DNA of 64,000 bases from Marinobacterium sp. LSUCC0821 (GTDB taxonomy: Bacteria; Pseudomonadota; Gammaproteobacteria; Pseudomonadales; Balneatricaceae). Position 1 is the stretch's first letter, and every line of letters starts with the position of its first letter. This document shows positions 1 to 8,352 of the stretch, piece by piece. The notes under the pieces are model-generated. The model saw only the letters and a list, made by a program, of their open reading frames with translations, was not told where the DNA came from and ran no database searches. The stretch lies in contig NZ_CP051666.1 of NCBI RefSeq assembly GCF_012848475.1, positions 705,501 to 769,500 on the forward strand, in the 5' to 3' direction. Made by a program: the position numbers and the translations under genes.

Positions 1-1
1 T

Positions 2-781
2 CTCTCCATCAAACCACAATCAGACTTAGAAATAGCTCGTGAGTCACTCATTAGTTACACACTAGATACCGACGTTGAGCTTGCAACACCACTCACCTTT
101 AGCTGGCCTTCACAATTTGGCGACAGCGTTGTGCGTGTTATCCATAAGGGGGAAGCTGCCGGGGCGCTATGGGTAAAAGCAGGAACAAGTTCCGATCCAT
201 TTGAGTTAAACGCAGTAACGCTTAAACAGAGTCTGTTTGACTATGTAGTGATCGGATTCGAACACATCTTGCCCCTTGGGCTTGATCATATTCTTTTTGT
301 ACTGGGCATCTATCTGCTAAGCCAGCGATTAAAAGATCTGTTGTGGCAGGTGACGGCCTTCACAGCAGCCCACACCCTCACTTTGGGACTAGCCATTTTG
401 GGATACGTAAGCGTCTCACCATCAATCGTTGAGCCGCTTATTGCCCTCTCTATCTGCTATGTGGCGATAGAGAACCTCTTCCATAAACAGATATCGACAT
501 CACGCGTGGTATTGGTGTTTGCCTTTGGCCTCTTACATGGCCTTGGATTTGCCGGCGTATTGAGTGAAATAGGACTCAATCAAGATGCATTTATCCCAAG
601 CTTGATCGCCTTCAACGTGGGTGTAGAGCTAGGACAGCTAGCAGTAATCACCCTAGCTTACATCCTTGCAGGATACTGGTTTGGGGAGAAGCCTTACTGG
701 AATAAGCTAATTCGAGTACCGGTTAGTCTGTTGATAGCACTTACCGGTGCGTTTTGGGTAGTTGAGCGGGTGTTTTATTAA
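2..781 (+). CDS. HupE/UreJ-like integral membrane protein, 5'-truncated by window edge
   Basis: The reading frame is open to the first bases of the window, so the 5' part is missing and 259 residues are visible. The first ~75 residues look like the end of a non-membrane, probably periplasmic, domain. After them come about six hydrophobic segments. Segment 1 carries the HupE/UreJ_2-type pattern of His, Gly, Asp-His and Leu-Phe (HILPLGLDHILFVLG). Later segments carry AAHTLTLG and LLHGLGFAG. Family members have been proposed as nickel or cobalt permeases or as accessory proteins of hydrogenase or urease. No such enzyme gene is visible here, so the substrate is unknown. Family assignment is good; function is uncertain. 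Confidence 0.75.
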   Translation, partial: LSIKPQSDLEIARESLISYTLDTDVELATPLTFSWPSQFGDSVVRVIHKGEAAGALWVKAGTSSDPFELNAVTLKQSLFDYVVIGFEHILPLGLDHILFVLGIYLLSQRLKDLLWQVTAFTAAHTLTLGLAILGYVSVSPSIVEPLIALSICYVAIENLFHKQISTSRVVLVFAFGLLHGLGFAGVLSEIGLNQDAFIPSLIAFNVGVELGQLAVITLAYILAGYWFGEKPYWNKLIRVPVSLLIALTGAFWVVERVFY

Positions 782-799
782 GGTATTGCGGTGGTAATT

Positions 800-912
800 A
801 GATCGCTTCGCCCTGCGGGCTAGCTCCTACGGCCCTGGAGCAATTGTAGGAACTAGCCCGGAGGGAGAAGCGAAAAATCGAATAAGCAGCTAGCCCATAG
901 GGCGAAGCGATA
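800..912. repeat. REP-B palindrome cluster
   Basis: A GC-rich palindromic cluster fills the convergent gap between the HupE-like gene and the aminotransferase. It contains GATCGCTTCGCCC, GGGCTAGCTCCTAC and the inverse forms (GTAGGAACTAGCCC, GGGCGAAGCGAT). The same family occurs at 9569-9652 and 52680-52748. It may act as a bidirectional 3'-end structure. No coding potential was seen. Confidence 0.75.
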
Positions 913-924
913 GGTAAATATTCC

Positions 925-2055
925 TTACAACCCCGCCTTATCTAAAGCATCTTTTAAGTAGTCGATTGTACGATCTACATTCATCAGCTTATCGATACCA
1001 AAAAGGCCGATACGGAAAGTACGGAAGCCAGCCGGCTCATCACACATGAGTGGTACACCAGCAGCGATCTGGAAGCCCGCCTGAGCAAACTTAGAGCCGT
1101 TTTGGATTTCAGCATCCAGTGTGTGGCTAACCACTACACCAGGTGCACCGAAGCCATCAGCTGCAAGACTCTTGATACCGCGTGAAGCCAAGAGCGCACG
1201 TGCTTCAGAGCCTAAACGGGCTTGTGCCTCTTTCAGCTTAGCAAAGCCATACTGTTCAGCTTCCGCCATTACATCACGAAGTTGACGTAGACCATCAGTC
1301 GGCATTGTTGCGTGGTAGGCATGGCCGCCGTTTTCATAGGCTTCCATAATCTGAGTCCACTTTTTCAGATCGCATGCAAAACTGTTACTTGAGCTCGCTT
1401 CAGCCACTTCACGAGCTTTGGCACTCATCATAACGAGACCTGCACAAGGTGAACCACTCCACCCCTTTTGCGGTGCACTACAGATAACATCAACACCTAG
1501 CGCCTTCATATCAACCCAGATGGTGCCAGAGGCGATACAGTCCAGGACAAACAGAGCTCCGACTTGATGTGCAGCATCAGCGATCGCTTTGATGTAATCA
1601 TCCGGCAAAATCATGCCCGCAGAGGTCTCTACATGAGGCGCAAAGACAACATCTGGCTTCTCATTCAGAATGGTCTCAACAGCCTGTGCAATTGGGAATG
1701 GTGCAAGTTGGGCGTCGGCCTCTGTGCTATCAAACTGCGCTTTCAGCACAAGCTCTTCACGTGGAAGCTCCGCCATCTCAAAAATTTGAGTCCAACGGTA
1801 GCTAAACCAGCCATTACGGATAACTAGCGCCTTTTTGCCCTTAGCAAACTGACGCGCAACTGCCTCCATACCAAAGGTGCCGCTGCCCGGAACAATGGCA
1901 ACAGAATCAGCGTTGTAGACAGACTTTAACTGTGCTGAGAGATCGCGCATTACGTGCTGGAATGCATTCGACATATGGTTCAGCGAACGGTCGGTATAAA
2001 CAACTGAGAATTCGAGTAGTCCATCTGGATCTACATTGGCAAGTAAACCTGACAC
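925..2055 (-). CDS. Class V PLP-dependent aminotransferase (alanine-glyoxylate / serine-pyruvate type)
   Basis: The protein has 376 residues, the usual length for small fold-type-I class V aminotransferases. The PLP Schiff-base lysine is probably K197 in SAPQKGWSGSP, with the cofactor-pairing aspartate at D172 in FVLDCIAS. A glycine-rich phosphate-binding stretch lies at about 55-62 (PGSGTFGM). The likely reaction is transamination between alanine or serine and glyoxylate or another 2-oxo acid in the cytoplasm. Exact substrates cannot be read from sequence, and some relatives act on aminoethylphosphonate or as cysteine desulfurases. It is transcribed alone, divergent from the DMT exporter gene. 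Confidence 0.8.
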   Translation of the reverse strand: MSGLLANVDPDGLLEFSVVYTDRSLNHMSNAFQHVMRDLSAQLKSVYNADSVAIVPGSGTFGMEAVARQFAKGKKALVIRNGWFSYRWTQIFEMAELPREELVLKAQFDSTEADAQLAPFPIAQAVETILNEKPDVVFAPHVETSAGMILPDDYIKAIADAAHQVGALFVLDCIASGTIWVDMKALGVDVICSAPQKGWSGSPCAGLVMMSAKAREVAEASSSNSFACDLKKWTQIMEAYENGGHAYHATMPTDGLRQLRDVMAEAEQYGFAKLKEAQARLGSEARALLASRGIKSLAADGFGAPGVVVSHTLDAEIQNGSKFAQAGFQIAAGVPLMCDEPAGFRTFRIGLFGIDKLMNVDRTIDYLKDALDKAGL

Positions 2056-2236
2056 AGGCGGCTCCTTAAAAAAGACTTAAATATTAGCCACATAATGCGA
2101 AACAGAGGCGCTATTGGCAAGCTTTTAACCCTAAAGAATCCTTTATCTGGTTAAAGCAACTTCTTAACCTACTGAAGTTGATGTAATGTGCCTAGGTATC
2201 CTATCTACTTGGTAGCAGGTTCTTTAAATTTCTTAT

Positions 2237-3136
2237 GTGAGCACACCTATGCCAACAGCGCAGTTAGTAAATCTCTTTATACTCTCCATCTTATGGGGCG
2301 GCTCTTTTCTATTTATCGGAGTTGCGGTAAAAGAGTTAGCACCTCTACTACTTGTATTTCTTCGTGTCGCGATTGCTGCAGTGGCAATGCTTATCGTATT
2401 GAAACTGGTAAAAGTTAAATTACCTACCACAATCATTGAATGGCGAAATTATGCAGTTATGGGGCTTATCAATAATGTCATCCCCTTTACGCTTATCTTC
2501 TATGCACAGACACATATCAGCGTCTCCCTAGCCTCTATCATCAACGCGATGACGCCGGTCTGTACATTCATAGTCCTTGCCCTCTTTGGTGAGGAGCTGC
2601 TTAAGCCCAATAAGATACTGGGCAGTCTAATGGGGTTAGCGGGAGTGGCAATTCTAAGTGGACTTCTTCAGCTATCACTGGATGTGAGTCTACTTGGCGT
2701 ATTAATGAGCTTTGGCGCAACCGTCTCCTACGGTTTCTCCGGCCTTTGGGCAAAAAGACATCTTGCTGGCCGCAACTCTATTCAATCTGCCACCTGCCAG
2801 ATGATCTCATCAACAGGATTGATGTTGATACTGATGCCACTATTGGGTGTTAGCCTACCTAGTGCCTTACCCTCTAACGAAGTGATCTGGGCGGTGCTTA
2901 CTCTGGCACTTGCCTCTACGGCACTCGCTTACATTCTCTTTTTCGAGCTTATCAGCAAGGCGGGCACCTCCAATGCAATGCTAGTCACACTATTGGTACC
3001 TGTTTCAGGCTCTGTATTAGGGCACCTAGTGATGGGCGATCAGCTTCATCTTATTCAGCTTGTTGGTGCACTCATGATTGGTCTTGGGCTGCTTATCATC
3101 GACGGTCGAATTTTTAAGCGAAAAATAGCGAATTAA
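2237..3136 (+). CDS. DMT-superfamily (EamA) transporter
   Basis: The protein has 299 residues and about ten hydrophobic helices arranged as two EamA repeats, roughly residues 5-140 and 150-290. The first repeat opens with LFILSILWGGSFLFIGVAV and the second contains the typical SFGATVSYGFSGLWAKR. Such proteins are inner-membrane exporters of amino acids or other small metabolites; the substrate here is unknown. It stands alone. The 181-bp gap to the divergent aminotransferase must carry both promoters, but no operator stood out. Confidence 0.85.
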   Translation: MSTPMPTAQLVNLFILSILWGGSFLFIGVAVKELAPLLLVFLRVAIAAVAMLIVLKLVKVKLPTTIIEWRNYAVMGLINNVIPFTLIFYAQTHISVSLASIINAMTPVCTFIVLALFGEELLKPNKILGSLMGLAGVAILSGLLQLSLDVSLLGVLMSFGATVSYGFSGLWAKRHLAGRNSIQSATCQMISSTGLMLILMPLLGVSLPSALPSNEVIWAVLTLALASTALAYILFFELISKAGTSNAMLVTLLVPVSGSVLGHLVMGDQLHLIQLVGALMIGLGLLIIDGRIFKRKIAN

Positions 3137-3207
3137 TTACCATCTAACGTTGTTAAACGAGGACTTTCTCCTATACTGAATTGAACTCTTCAACCAGGGC
3201 TAGCTCG

Positions 3208-4812
3208 GTGATTCGAAATTCAATCAGAACCAAAACTGTGATTGGTATCGCCCTTATCGAGGCGGTGCTGCTTATCGCACTGATTCTGTTGATGCTTGGC
3301 TTTATTAAAGAGACCAACTTCAAAGCGCTGGAGACTCGCGCAGAGTCAACGGCCCATCTCTTTGCAACCACTGTAAAGGATTCATTCCTTAGTTATGATC
3401 TAGCCACACTTGAGACATTTGTTGCTGAAGTTATGCGCAACGATGATCTTGTCTATGCGCGTGTTATCACCAAAGATGGTCAGATACTCGCCGACTCAAA
3501 AACCCAAATACCGGGTGAGCTAGATCGCAGCGTCGAGAGTGTTAAAGATGGCATCTACGATACCCGCGCAGTCATTTCAGAGGGTGGTAAAACCTATGGC
3601 TGGGTTGAGGTAGGATTCAGCATCAATCCTATACTTACTGTGATTGCCAATGCCCAACAGTGGAGTATCACCATTGCGTCTCTTGAGATGATCCTGGTTG
3701 CCCTATTCTCTCTAGCCCTAGGCCGATATCTCACCAATAAACTCTTAACGCTTCGTGAAGCTGCCAACCAAGTGAGTCGAGGTGAACTAACCACCCAAAT
3801 CAACGTTAAAGGACGAGACGAAGTTGACGAGGTAGCAACCGCGTTCAACCAGATGACCGATCACCTATTATCATCTCGTGCCCAAGAGAAGAAGTTGCAG
3901 TTAGAGCTGCTTAAACTCAATGAGAGTCTTGAGCAGAAAGTTAAAGAGCGTACCCATCAGCTTCAACAGAAGAACACACTGCTTGAAAATGCCAACCGAG
4001 AGATTCAACTTGCCCAACAGAAACTCCTCTCAGCAGAGAAACACGCCACAGTCGGCGTATTAGCCGCAGGTATAGCGCATGAGGTGAATAACCCACTTTC
4101 AGTCGTTCGCTCCAACATTGGCACAATCAATACCTACATCAAACTCCTTGCTGAGGCGCTAGAGGCCATAAAATCTAAAGCTGATCAGGGCGAGAATGTC
4201 TCTTCCGATGAGTTGGCGGCACTCATTGCAAAATCTGATCTTAGCTACATTCAAGATGATTACCCTGAACTGATTAAAGATACCGCCACCGGTGTTACTC
4301 GTGTTCGAGATATTATTGAACAGTTACGCGCATTTGAAACCTCCGCTGAGGCAGCGTCAAGTTCGCAATGTGATTTGCAACGCGCATTGCAAAATGCAAC
4401 CAATCGTATTCCTACCGAACTTAGCCAAGGCGTGGAATACTCACTCTCTGATGACGCACCGCTAAAGCTGCCCTGTCGTGAAGAGTTTGTAACCGAGGTG
4501 ATAGCAGCAGTCTTGATGAATAGCTACCAAGCAGTTCGCAACGTCACTAAGCCTTTCATCTCCGTTTCGCTAGAGAAGAGCGGCAAAGATCTAGCTATTC
4601 AGATTTGTGATAACGGTGAAGGGATTGAAGCAGCGATTCTTAACAAGGTATTTGACCCCTTCTTCACTACTCGCGATATTGGCGCAGGTATGGGGTTGGG
4701 ACTCTATAAGGCGCGTGCTCTTATCACGGCAATGCAGGGCTCGATTGAGCTAGAGAACAGAAAAGAAAAGGGAGTTTGTGTCACCATCAAACTCCCTCTC
4801 ACTATTAACTAG
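3208..4812 (+). CDS. Membrane-bound sensor histidine kinase (CHASE-like periplasmic loop, HAMP, NtrB-type core)
   Basis: The GTG at 3208 is chosen because VIRNSIRTKTVIG then aligns end to end with the N terminus of the kinase at 5642-7498; a TTG at 3181 is also possible. From the GTG the protein has 534 residues. TM1 is at about 11-32, a periplasmic loop of about 120 residues follows, TM2 is at about 153-172, then a HAMP domain, a coiled coil, and a histidine kinase core. The phospho-acceptor is H291 in AAGIAHEVNNPLS. Downstream lie an N-box (LMNSYQAV), a G1 box (DNGEGIE), FDPFFTTR and a GLGLY G2 box. There is no receiver domain. It converges on a PhnD-like gene 11 bp away that belongs to its paralogue's operon. 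The signal sensed is unknown. Confidence 0.88.
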   Translation: MIRNSIRTKTVIGIALIEAVLLIALILLMLGFIKETNFKALETRAESTAHLFATTVKDSFLSYDLATLETFVAEVMRNDDLVYARVITKDGQILADSKTQIPGELDRSVESVKDGIYDTRAVISEGGKTYGWVEVGFSINPILTVIANAQQWSITIASLEMILVALFSLALGRYLTNKLLTLREAANQVSRGELTTQINVKGRDEVDEVATAFNQMTDHLLSSRAQEKKLQLELLKLNESLEQKVKERTHQLQQKNTLLENANREIQLAQQKLLSAEKHATVGVLAAGIAHEVNNPLSVVRSNIGTINTYIKLLAEALEAIKSKADQGENVSSDELAALIAKSDLSYIQDDYPELIKDTATGVTRVRDIIEQLRAFETSAEAASSSQCDLQRALQNATNRIPTELSQGVEYSLSDDAPLKLPCREEFVTEVIAAVLMNSYQAVRNVTKPFISVSLEKSGKDLAIQICDNGEGIEAAILNKVFDPFFTTRDIGAGMGLGLYKARALITAMQGSIELENRKEKGVCVTIKLPLTIN

Positions 4813-4823
4813 TTGGCCTATCT

Positions 4824-5645
4824 CTATTTCAATAGAGAGTCCAACAGATGCAGATTCAACGAACGTACATCATCCCAATCACTATCATTTGCCGCGGTAA
4901 GTGAACCCATTGATAACGATTGTAAAAGCGCCTGCCCTTTAGGGTCTCTGTTCATTGTAAGAAACGCCTCAGTGATCTTAGTACGCGCCTCTTCCGATAC
5001 ACGCGGATGAGCTGCTACCGCATGTGGCGTATAGACTTCAGTTTTCCAAAGCACTCGAAGTTGCTCTTTGATTTCAGGTTTAGTATTTGCAAGGGTACGA
5101 CCTATACCGCCACCGGCTTTAAAAAACTCCCCCGCTACACTTAGATATACAGAGTCGTGCGAACTGACGTATACAGGCTCGATATTAATCCCTTTTTTAG
5201 CAAGTTCACCCTGCGGCAGCAGCGTTGCAGCGAATGCAGCAGGTGAAGGAAACGCAATGCGCTCACCCTGTAGTTCATTGAGTGATTGGATAGGACTATC
5301 TTTGCGCACCACAACTATACCCTGAATCCCTTTATCATCACGACGCACCATCGAACGGTATCCGCGGTGCTCATTGAAAAAAGTAAAGTGGTAGGGGTTC
5401 ATGTAGGCAATATCATACTCACCGTCAAGTACACGCTTTTCAAAGGTAGGGATATCCGGTGCTGTAGCAAAACTTAGTTCAACACCGCTCTTAGTAGAGA
5501 GGTATGAGAGTATCGGAGTCCATAGAGCAGCCAGTTTAGTTGCTGATTGCTGCGGCACTATACCGAAGGTTAAATGTTCCGCTTGCACACTCATTGTGGC
5601 TGTGAGTCCTAGCGCACAAAGCGTGCCCTTTATTGTTAATTTCAT
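4824..5645 (-). CDS. PhnD-like periplasmic substrate-binding protein
   Basis: The protein has 273 residues with an N-terminal signal peptide (cleavage likely after MSVQA, about residue 22). The body matches the phosphate/phosphonate-binding PhnD family: FGIVPQQSATKLAALWTPIL near the mature N terminus, then YDIAYMNPYHF, LQGERIAFPSPAAFAAT and the usual hinge regions. No ABC permease or ATPase lies beside it. Its start overlaps the stop of the upstream hybrid kinase by 4 bp (ATGA), so the two are probably translationally coupled. The context suggests a ligand-binding partner that reports to a sensor kinase rather than an importer component. Ligand identity is not readable from sequence. Confidence 0.85.
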   Translation of the reverse strand: MKLTIKGTLCALGLTATMSVQAEHLTFGIVPQQSATKLAALWTPILSYLSTKSGVELSFATAPDIPTFEKRVLDGEYDIAYMNPYHFTFFNEHRGYRSMVRRDDKGIQGIVVVRKDSPIQSLNELQGERIAFPSPAAFAATLLPQGELAKKGINIEPVYVSSHDSVYLSVAGEFFKAGGGIGRTLANTKPEIKEQLRVLWKTEVYTPHAVAAHPRVSEEARTKITEAFLTMNRDPKGQALLQSLSMGSLTAANDSDWDDVRSLNLHLLDSLLK

Positions 5646-7498
5646 ATATCCCCCGTTGCTGCTTTATTTGAAAACTCAGTAAGTGCTTTATTCAGCTCTT
5701 CTAAATTGAGTGGTTTGCTAAGTGCAGCATCTACACCGTACTCTATTAGATCTTCTCGCTCCTGTCCCACAGTAGCGGCTGTAACGCCAATAATGGGACC
5801 GCTGAACCCGTTTGAACGTAGCGCTTGTGCAAGCTCACAACCGTTCATGTTCGGCATCATAAAATCAGTTAAGACTAAGTCGTAACTTGTTGTATTGAAA
5901 TAGTTAATCGCTTCAATTCCATCAGCAGCCACATCGACAGTCGCCTCTCTTTTTTGTAGTACAGATTTAGTAAGCAGCTGTAGCGTTGGGTTATCCTCCG
6001 CTACCAGAACTCTCAATCCTTTGAGCGGATTACCCATCTCAGTTGATTGAGCCTCACTCACTGTCGAGATCAATTCGATTCTACAGCGAATAACGAAGCG
6101 GCCACCCGATACGCCATCAAGACGAGACTCTGAGGTTAGGGAGCCACCACAATGCTCAATCAGTTGGCGTGAAACACTTAAACCGATGCCTGTCCCATCA
6201 TTTTTAGAAAGGCCACGTTTAAATGGGGCAAACATAGATTCGCGTTGCGCTACCGGTATCCCAACCCCATCATCGACAACCTCAATGCATAGATCGGCTT
6301 TATTGTCGCCGCAAGGATCGAGCGAGAGTGAAACTTCAATGTGCTCTCCATCACTGTGTAGAATCGCGTTTTTAATGAGATTGGTCAGGGATTGTCTTAA
6401 CCCCTTCAATGGAAGTCGTGTATTAGAATTTACGGGGCAGTCACTCTTATATGTGAGCTCAATTCCCGCCTCAGCTGCCATAGAGACAAACGGTGTCACA
6501 ATCAATTTAAACTGCTGCTCTAAATCGACGGTTACCATCTCAGATTCGCGCCTACCCCCAATTCGCGCAACCAAGCTCATATCTTCCACCAGGGAGAGTG
6601 TATGGTTCACCTGCTCTGATATTTGTTTGATATCCGCTTTGCTGCCCTGCTGATCAATCATCATCTTTATAACAGCCAAAGGGGTACGTATCTCATGGCC
6701 TATAATTGCGAACACCTCAGATTCCCTCGCCAATGTCTCTTCAGCTAACGATTTTGCATGGCTTAGCTCCTTGGTACGGTGCTCGACTTCGCTCTCAAGA
6801 CTATGTTTTGCACTCAATAGCATATTCTGCGCATTGAGCAGCGAGAGACGCATCCATTCGAATGCTCTGGCCACTCTGTCTACTTCATCATTACCAACCA
6901 CATCAATCGTTTTAGTAAGATCTCCATCAGCAATGCGTGTAGCGCTCTCCTTTAGCAGATCCAATTTACGCGTTAAATAATGACCAAGAAGCAATGAAAA
7001 AAGCGCTACTAGAAGAAGCTCAATGACAGCAACCCCAATACCCCACTGTTCTGCAGTTTTAATTACAGCCAATACAGGGCCTACTTCAAAACCGATTTTG
7101 ACCGTAGCAAAGGGACTGCCATTGAATGCGATCACTTCGGCAGCATCAAATATGGACCCTTGCATGGTTTCAACAGTGAGATCGAGTGGTGATGGTTCGT
7201 GATTGCCAGCACTGACCAGCGTACGATTTTTAGCATCAACAATATGTACATAGGCAATGGCTTCGCTCTTTAACAGCTCATCAGCCGAACTTTCCAATGT
7301 AGCCAAATCAAAACTCATGACCGAATCTGTCACCATTTGCGCAAACAGCTGTGTGGTCGTTTTAGCCCGTAACTCAAGTGCTTCATAGTTGGTAGATTTG
7401 ATAAAACCATTCATCAAAACCAACAACAGCCCAAGCATCAGTATTTCAATGAAGCCCACACCCAGAATCGTCTTTGCACGTATAGAGAGATTTTTCAT
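5642..7498 (-). CDS. Hybrid sensor histidine kinase with C-terminal receiver, coupled to PhnD-like protein
   Basis: The ATG at 7498 is preferred over an in-frame TTG three codons upstream, giving 618 residues. Order: TM1 at about 11-32, a ~120-residue periplasmic sensor loop, TM2 at about 154-172, HAMP, a coiled coil, HisKA with H268 in IIGHEIRTPLA, an HATPase domain (NLIKNAILHS, DDGVGIP, GTGIGLSV), and a receiver domain with D545 (LTDFMMP) and K595 (LSKPL). The N-terminal ~220 residues are clearly paralogous to the kinase at 3208-4812. The PhnD-like gene follows with a 4-bp overlap. Receiver output is probably a phosphorelay, but no separate HPt protein or DNA-binding regulator is adjacent. 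Confidence 0.9.
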   Translation of the reverse strand: MKNLSIRAKTILGVGFIEILMLGLLLVLMNGFIKSTNYEALELRAKTTTQLFAQMVTDSVMSFDLATLESSADELLKSEAIAYVHIVDAKNRTLVSAGNHEPSPLDLTVETMQGSIFDAAEVIAFNGSPFATVKIGFEVGPVLAVIKTAEQWGIGVAVIELLLVALFSLLLGHYLTRKLDLLKESATRIADGDLTKTIDVVGNDEVDRVARAFEWMRLSLLNAQNMLLSAKHSLESEVEHRTKELSHAKSLAEETLARESEVFAIIGHEIRTPLAVIKMMIDQQGSKADIKQISEQVNHTLSLVEDMSLVARIGGRRESEMVTVDLEQQFKLIVTPFVSMAAEAGIELTYKSDCPVNSNTRLPLKGLRQSLTNLIKNAILHSDGEHIEVSLSLDPCGDNKADLCIEVVDDGVGIPVAQRESMFAPFKRGLSKNDGTGIGLSVSRQLIEHCGGSLTSESRLDGVSGGRFVIRCRIELISTVSEAQSTEMGNPLKGLRVLVAEDNPTLQLLTKSVLQKREATVDVAADGIEAINYFNTTSYDLVLTDFMMPNMNGCELAQALRSNGFSGPIIGVTAATVGQEREDLIEYGVDAALSKPLNLEELNKALTEFSNKAATGDI

Positions 7499-7575
7499 TA
7501 CAACCAAATAGATAAAGTTAAAATCAATTTGATATAAGCAAGTATCGTGCCAGTTTTGTTGTTATTTAAGGTCGG

Positions 7576-7608
7576 GTAGGAGCGCATTCGCCGTAGGCGA
7601 AGCCGCGA
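7576..7608 (-). repeat. Single REP-A palindrome
   Basis: One copy of the REP-A family (GTAGGAGCGCATTCGCC with GGCGAAGCCGCGA) lies upstream of the hybrid kinase start, between it and the tRNA-Ser repeat array. Elsewhere in the window this family mostly occurs in facing pairs. Confidence 0.7.
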
Positions 7609-7683
7609 TTAAATTCTATATATCCAAAAAGCAAAAAGCCCCGCTTAAGCGAGGCTATTTGATTATGGCAGTTGGTGAGGGAT

Positions 7684-7834
7684 AGACTATTTTCAGCCTG
7701 TGCTGAAAATCCCCTTCGGGGCCAGCCTAAAGGCTGTTCAAAATTGTTCCATACGTTTAGTACTCGGGCTATCCATACCCTCGCCCCTGCGGGGCCAGCC
7801 TAAAGGCTGTTCAAAATTGTTCCAGACAATTTTG
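7684..7834 (+). repeat. Element E copies 1 and 2 (nested duplication)
   Basis: Copy 1 (7684-7753) begins AGACTATTTTCAGC and is cut short. Copy 2 (7761-7834) follows directly. They share GCCAGCCTAAAGGCTG and the next CAAAATTGTTCCA at a 73-bp offset. Stems seen are TTTTCAGC/GCTGAAAA, CCCC/GGGG, CAGCC/GGCTG and CAAAATTG/CAATTTTG. Confidence 0.8.
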
Positions 7835-7928
7835 TCGAACCCTCTTATCGGGTTCTCATAACTACTTCTAATAAGCAAAAAGCCCCGCTAATGCGGGGCT
7901 ATTTACTTATTGGCGGTTGAGGAGGGAT

Positions 7929-8006
7929 AGACTATTTTCAGCCTGTGCTGAAAATCCCCTTCGGAGCCAGCCTAAAGGCTGTTCAAAATTGTTCCATACA
8001 ATTTTG
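7929..8006 (+). repeat. Element E copy 3, splitting a tRNA-Ser T-arm fragment
   Basis: This 78-bp multi-hairpin copy lies exactly between the two halves of the tRNA T arm (GAGGAGGGAT before it and TCGAACCCTC after it on the + strand). Its stems match copy 1, with CAAAATTG/CAATTTTG as the terminal hairpin. Confidence 0.8.
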
Positions 8007-8100
8007 TCGAACCCTCTTATCGGGTTCTCATAACTACTTCTGATAAGCAAAAAGCCCCGCTAATGCGGGGCTATTTACTTATTGGCGGTTGAGGAGGGAT

Positions 8101-8170
8101 AGACTATTTTCAGCCTGTGCTGAAAATCCCCTTCGGGCGCCTTCGGCGGTCCAAAACACTCTGTGTTTTG
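8101..8170 (+). repeat. Element E copy 4 with re-paired stems
   Basis: This 70-bp copy has the same insertion point in the T arm as copy 3. The terminal hairpin is CAAAACAC/GTGTTTTG instead of CAAAATTG/CAATTTTG. The middle hairpin is CGCC/GGCG instead of CAGCC/GGCTG. Both stems remain fully paired, so the changes are compensatory. Confidence 0.8.
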
Positions 8171-8212
8171 TCGAACCCTCTTATCGGGTTCTCATAACTA
8201 CTTCTAATAAGC

Positions 8213-8239
8213 AAAAAGCCCCGCTAATGCGGGGCTATT
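8213..8239 (-). terminator. Terminator of tRNA-Ser
   Basis: On the minus strand AGCCCCGC, a short ATTA loop and GCGGGGCT are followed by TTTTTGC, immediately 3' of the encoded CCA. Copies of the same hairpin recur in each downstream repeat unit (about 7636, 7877 and 8048). Confidence 0.85.
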
Positions 8240-8246
8240 TACTTAT

Positions 8247-8334
8247 TGGCGGTTGAGGAGGGATTCGAACCCTCGATACGTTGCCGTATACACACTTTCC
8301 AGGCGTGCTCCTTCGACCACTCGGACACTCAACC
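8247..8334 (-). tRNA. tRNA-Ser(GGA)
   Basis: This is a complete class II tRNA on the minus strand: acceptor GGTTGAG/CTCAACC, discriminator G, encoded CCA, anticodon loop CTGGAAA giving anticodon GGA (reads UCC/UCU), a long variable arm, and T arm GAGGGTTCGAATCCCTC. It is 88 nt with CCA. It decodes serine. It sits between a broken 5'-half copy upstream and an array of 3'-end copies downstream. Confidence 0.95.
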
Positions 8335-8352
8335 TAATTCAAAATTTACAAA

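Larger units (their letters stand above)
7626..8246 (-). repeat. Tandem array of tRNA-Ser 3'-end plus terminator units
   Basis: Three consecutive units lie downstream (minus-strand sense) of the intact tRNA-Ser gene, with spacings of 164, 172 and 245 bp. Each unit holds the tRNA 3' terminus ATCCCTCCTCAACCGCCA (diverged in the most distal unit), a terminator hairpin (AGCCCCGC, loop, GCGGGGCT, T-run), a shared spacer with CTCTTATCGGGTTCTC, the T-arm half GAGGGTTCGA, and an inserted multi-hairpin element (E). The 245-bp unit contains an extra 73-bp internal duplication of part of E. The arrangement recalls the tyrT repeats of E. coli, which also carry tRNA 3'-end segments. Confidence 0.9.

Noticed and set aside
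7626-8246. CRISPR-like array of regularly spaced repeats
   Set aside because: Repeats and 'spacers' are both conserved between units, the unit is 164-172 bp, and no cas genes are present. The content is tRNA 3' ends, terminators and element E.
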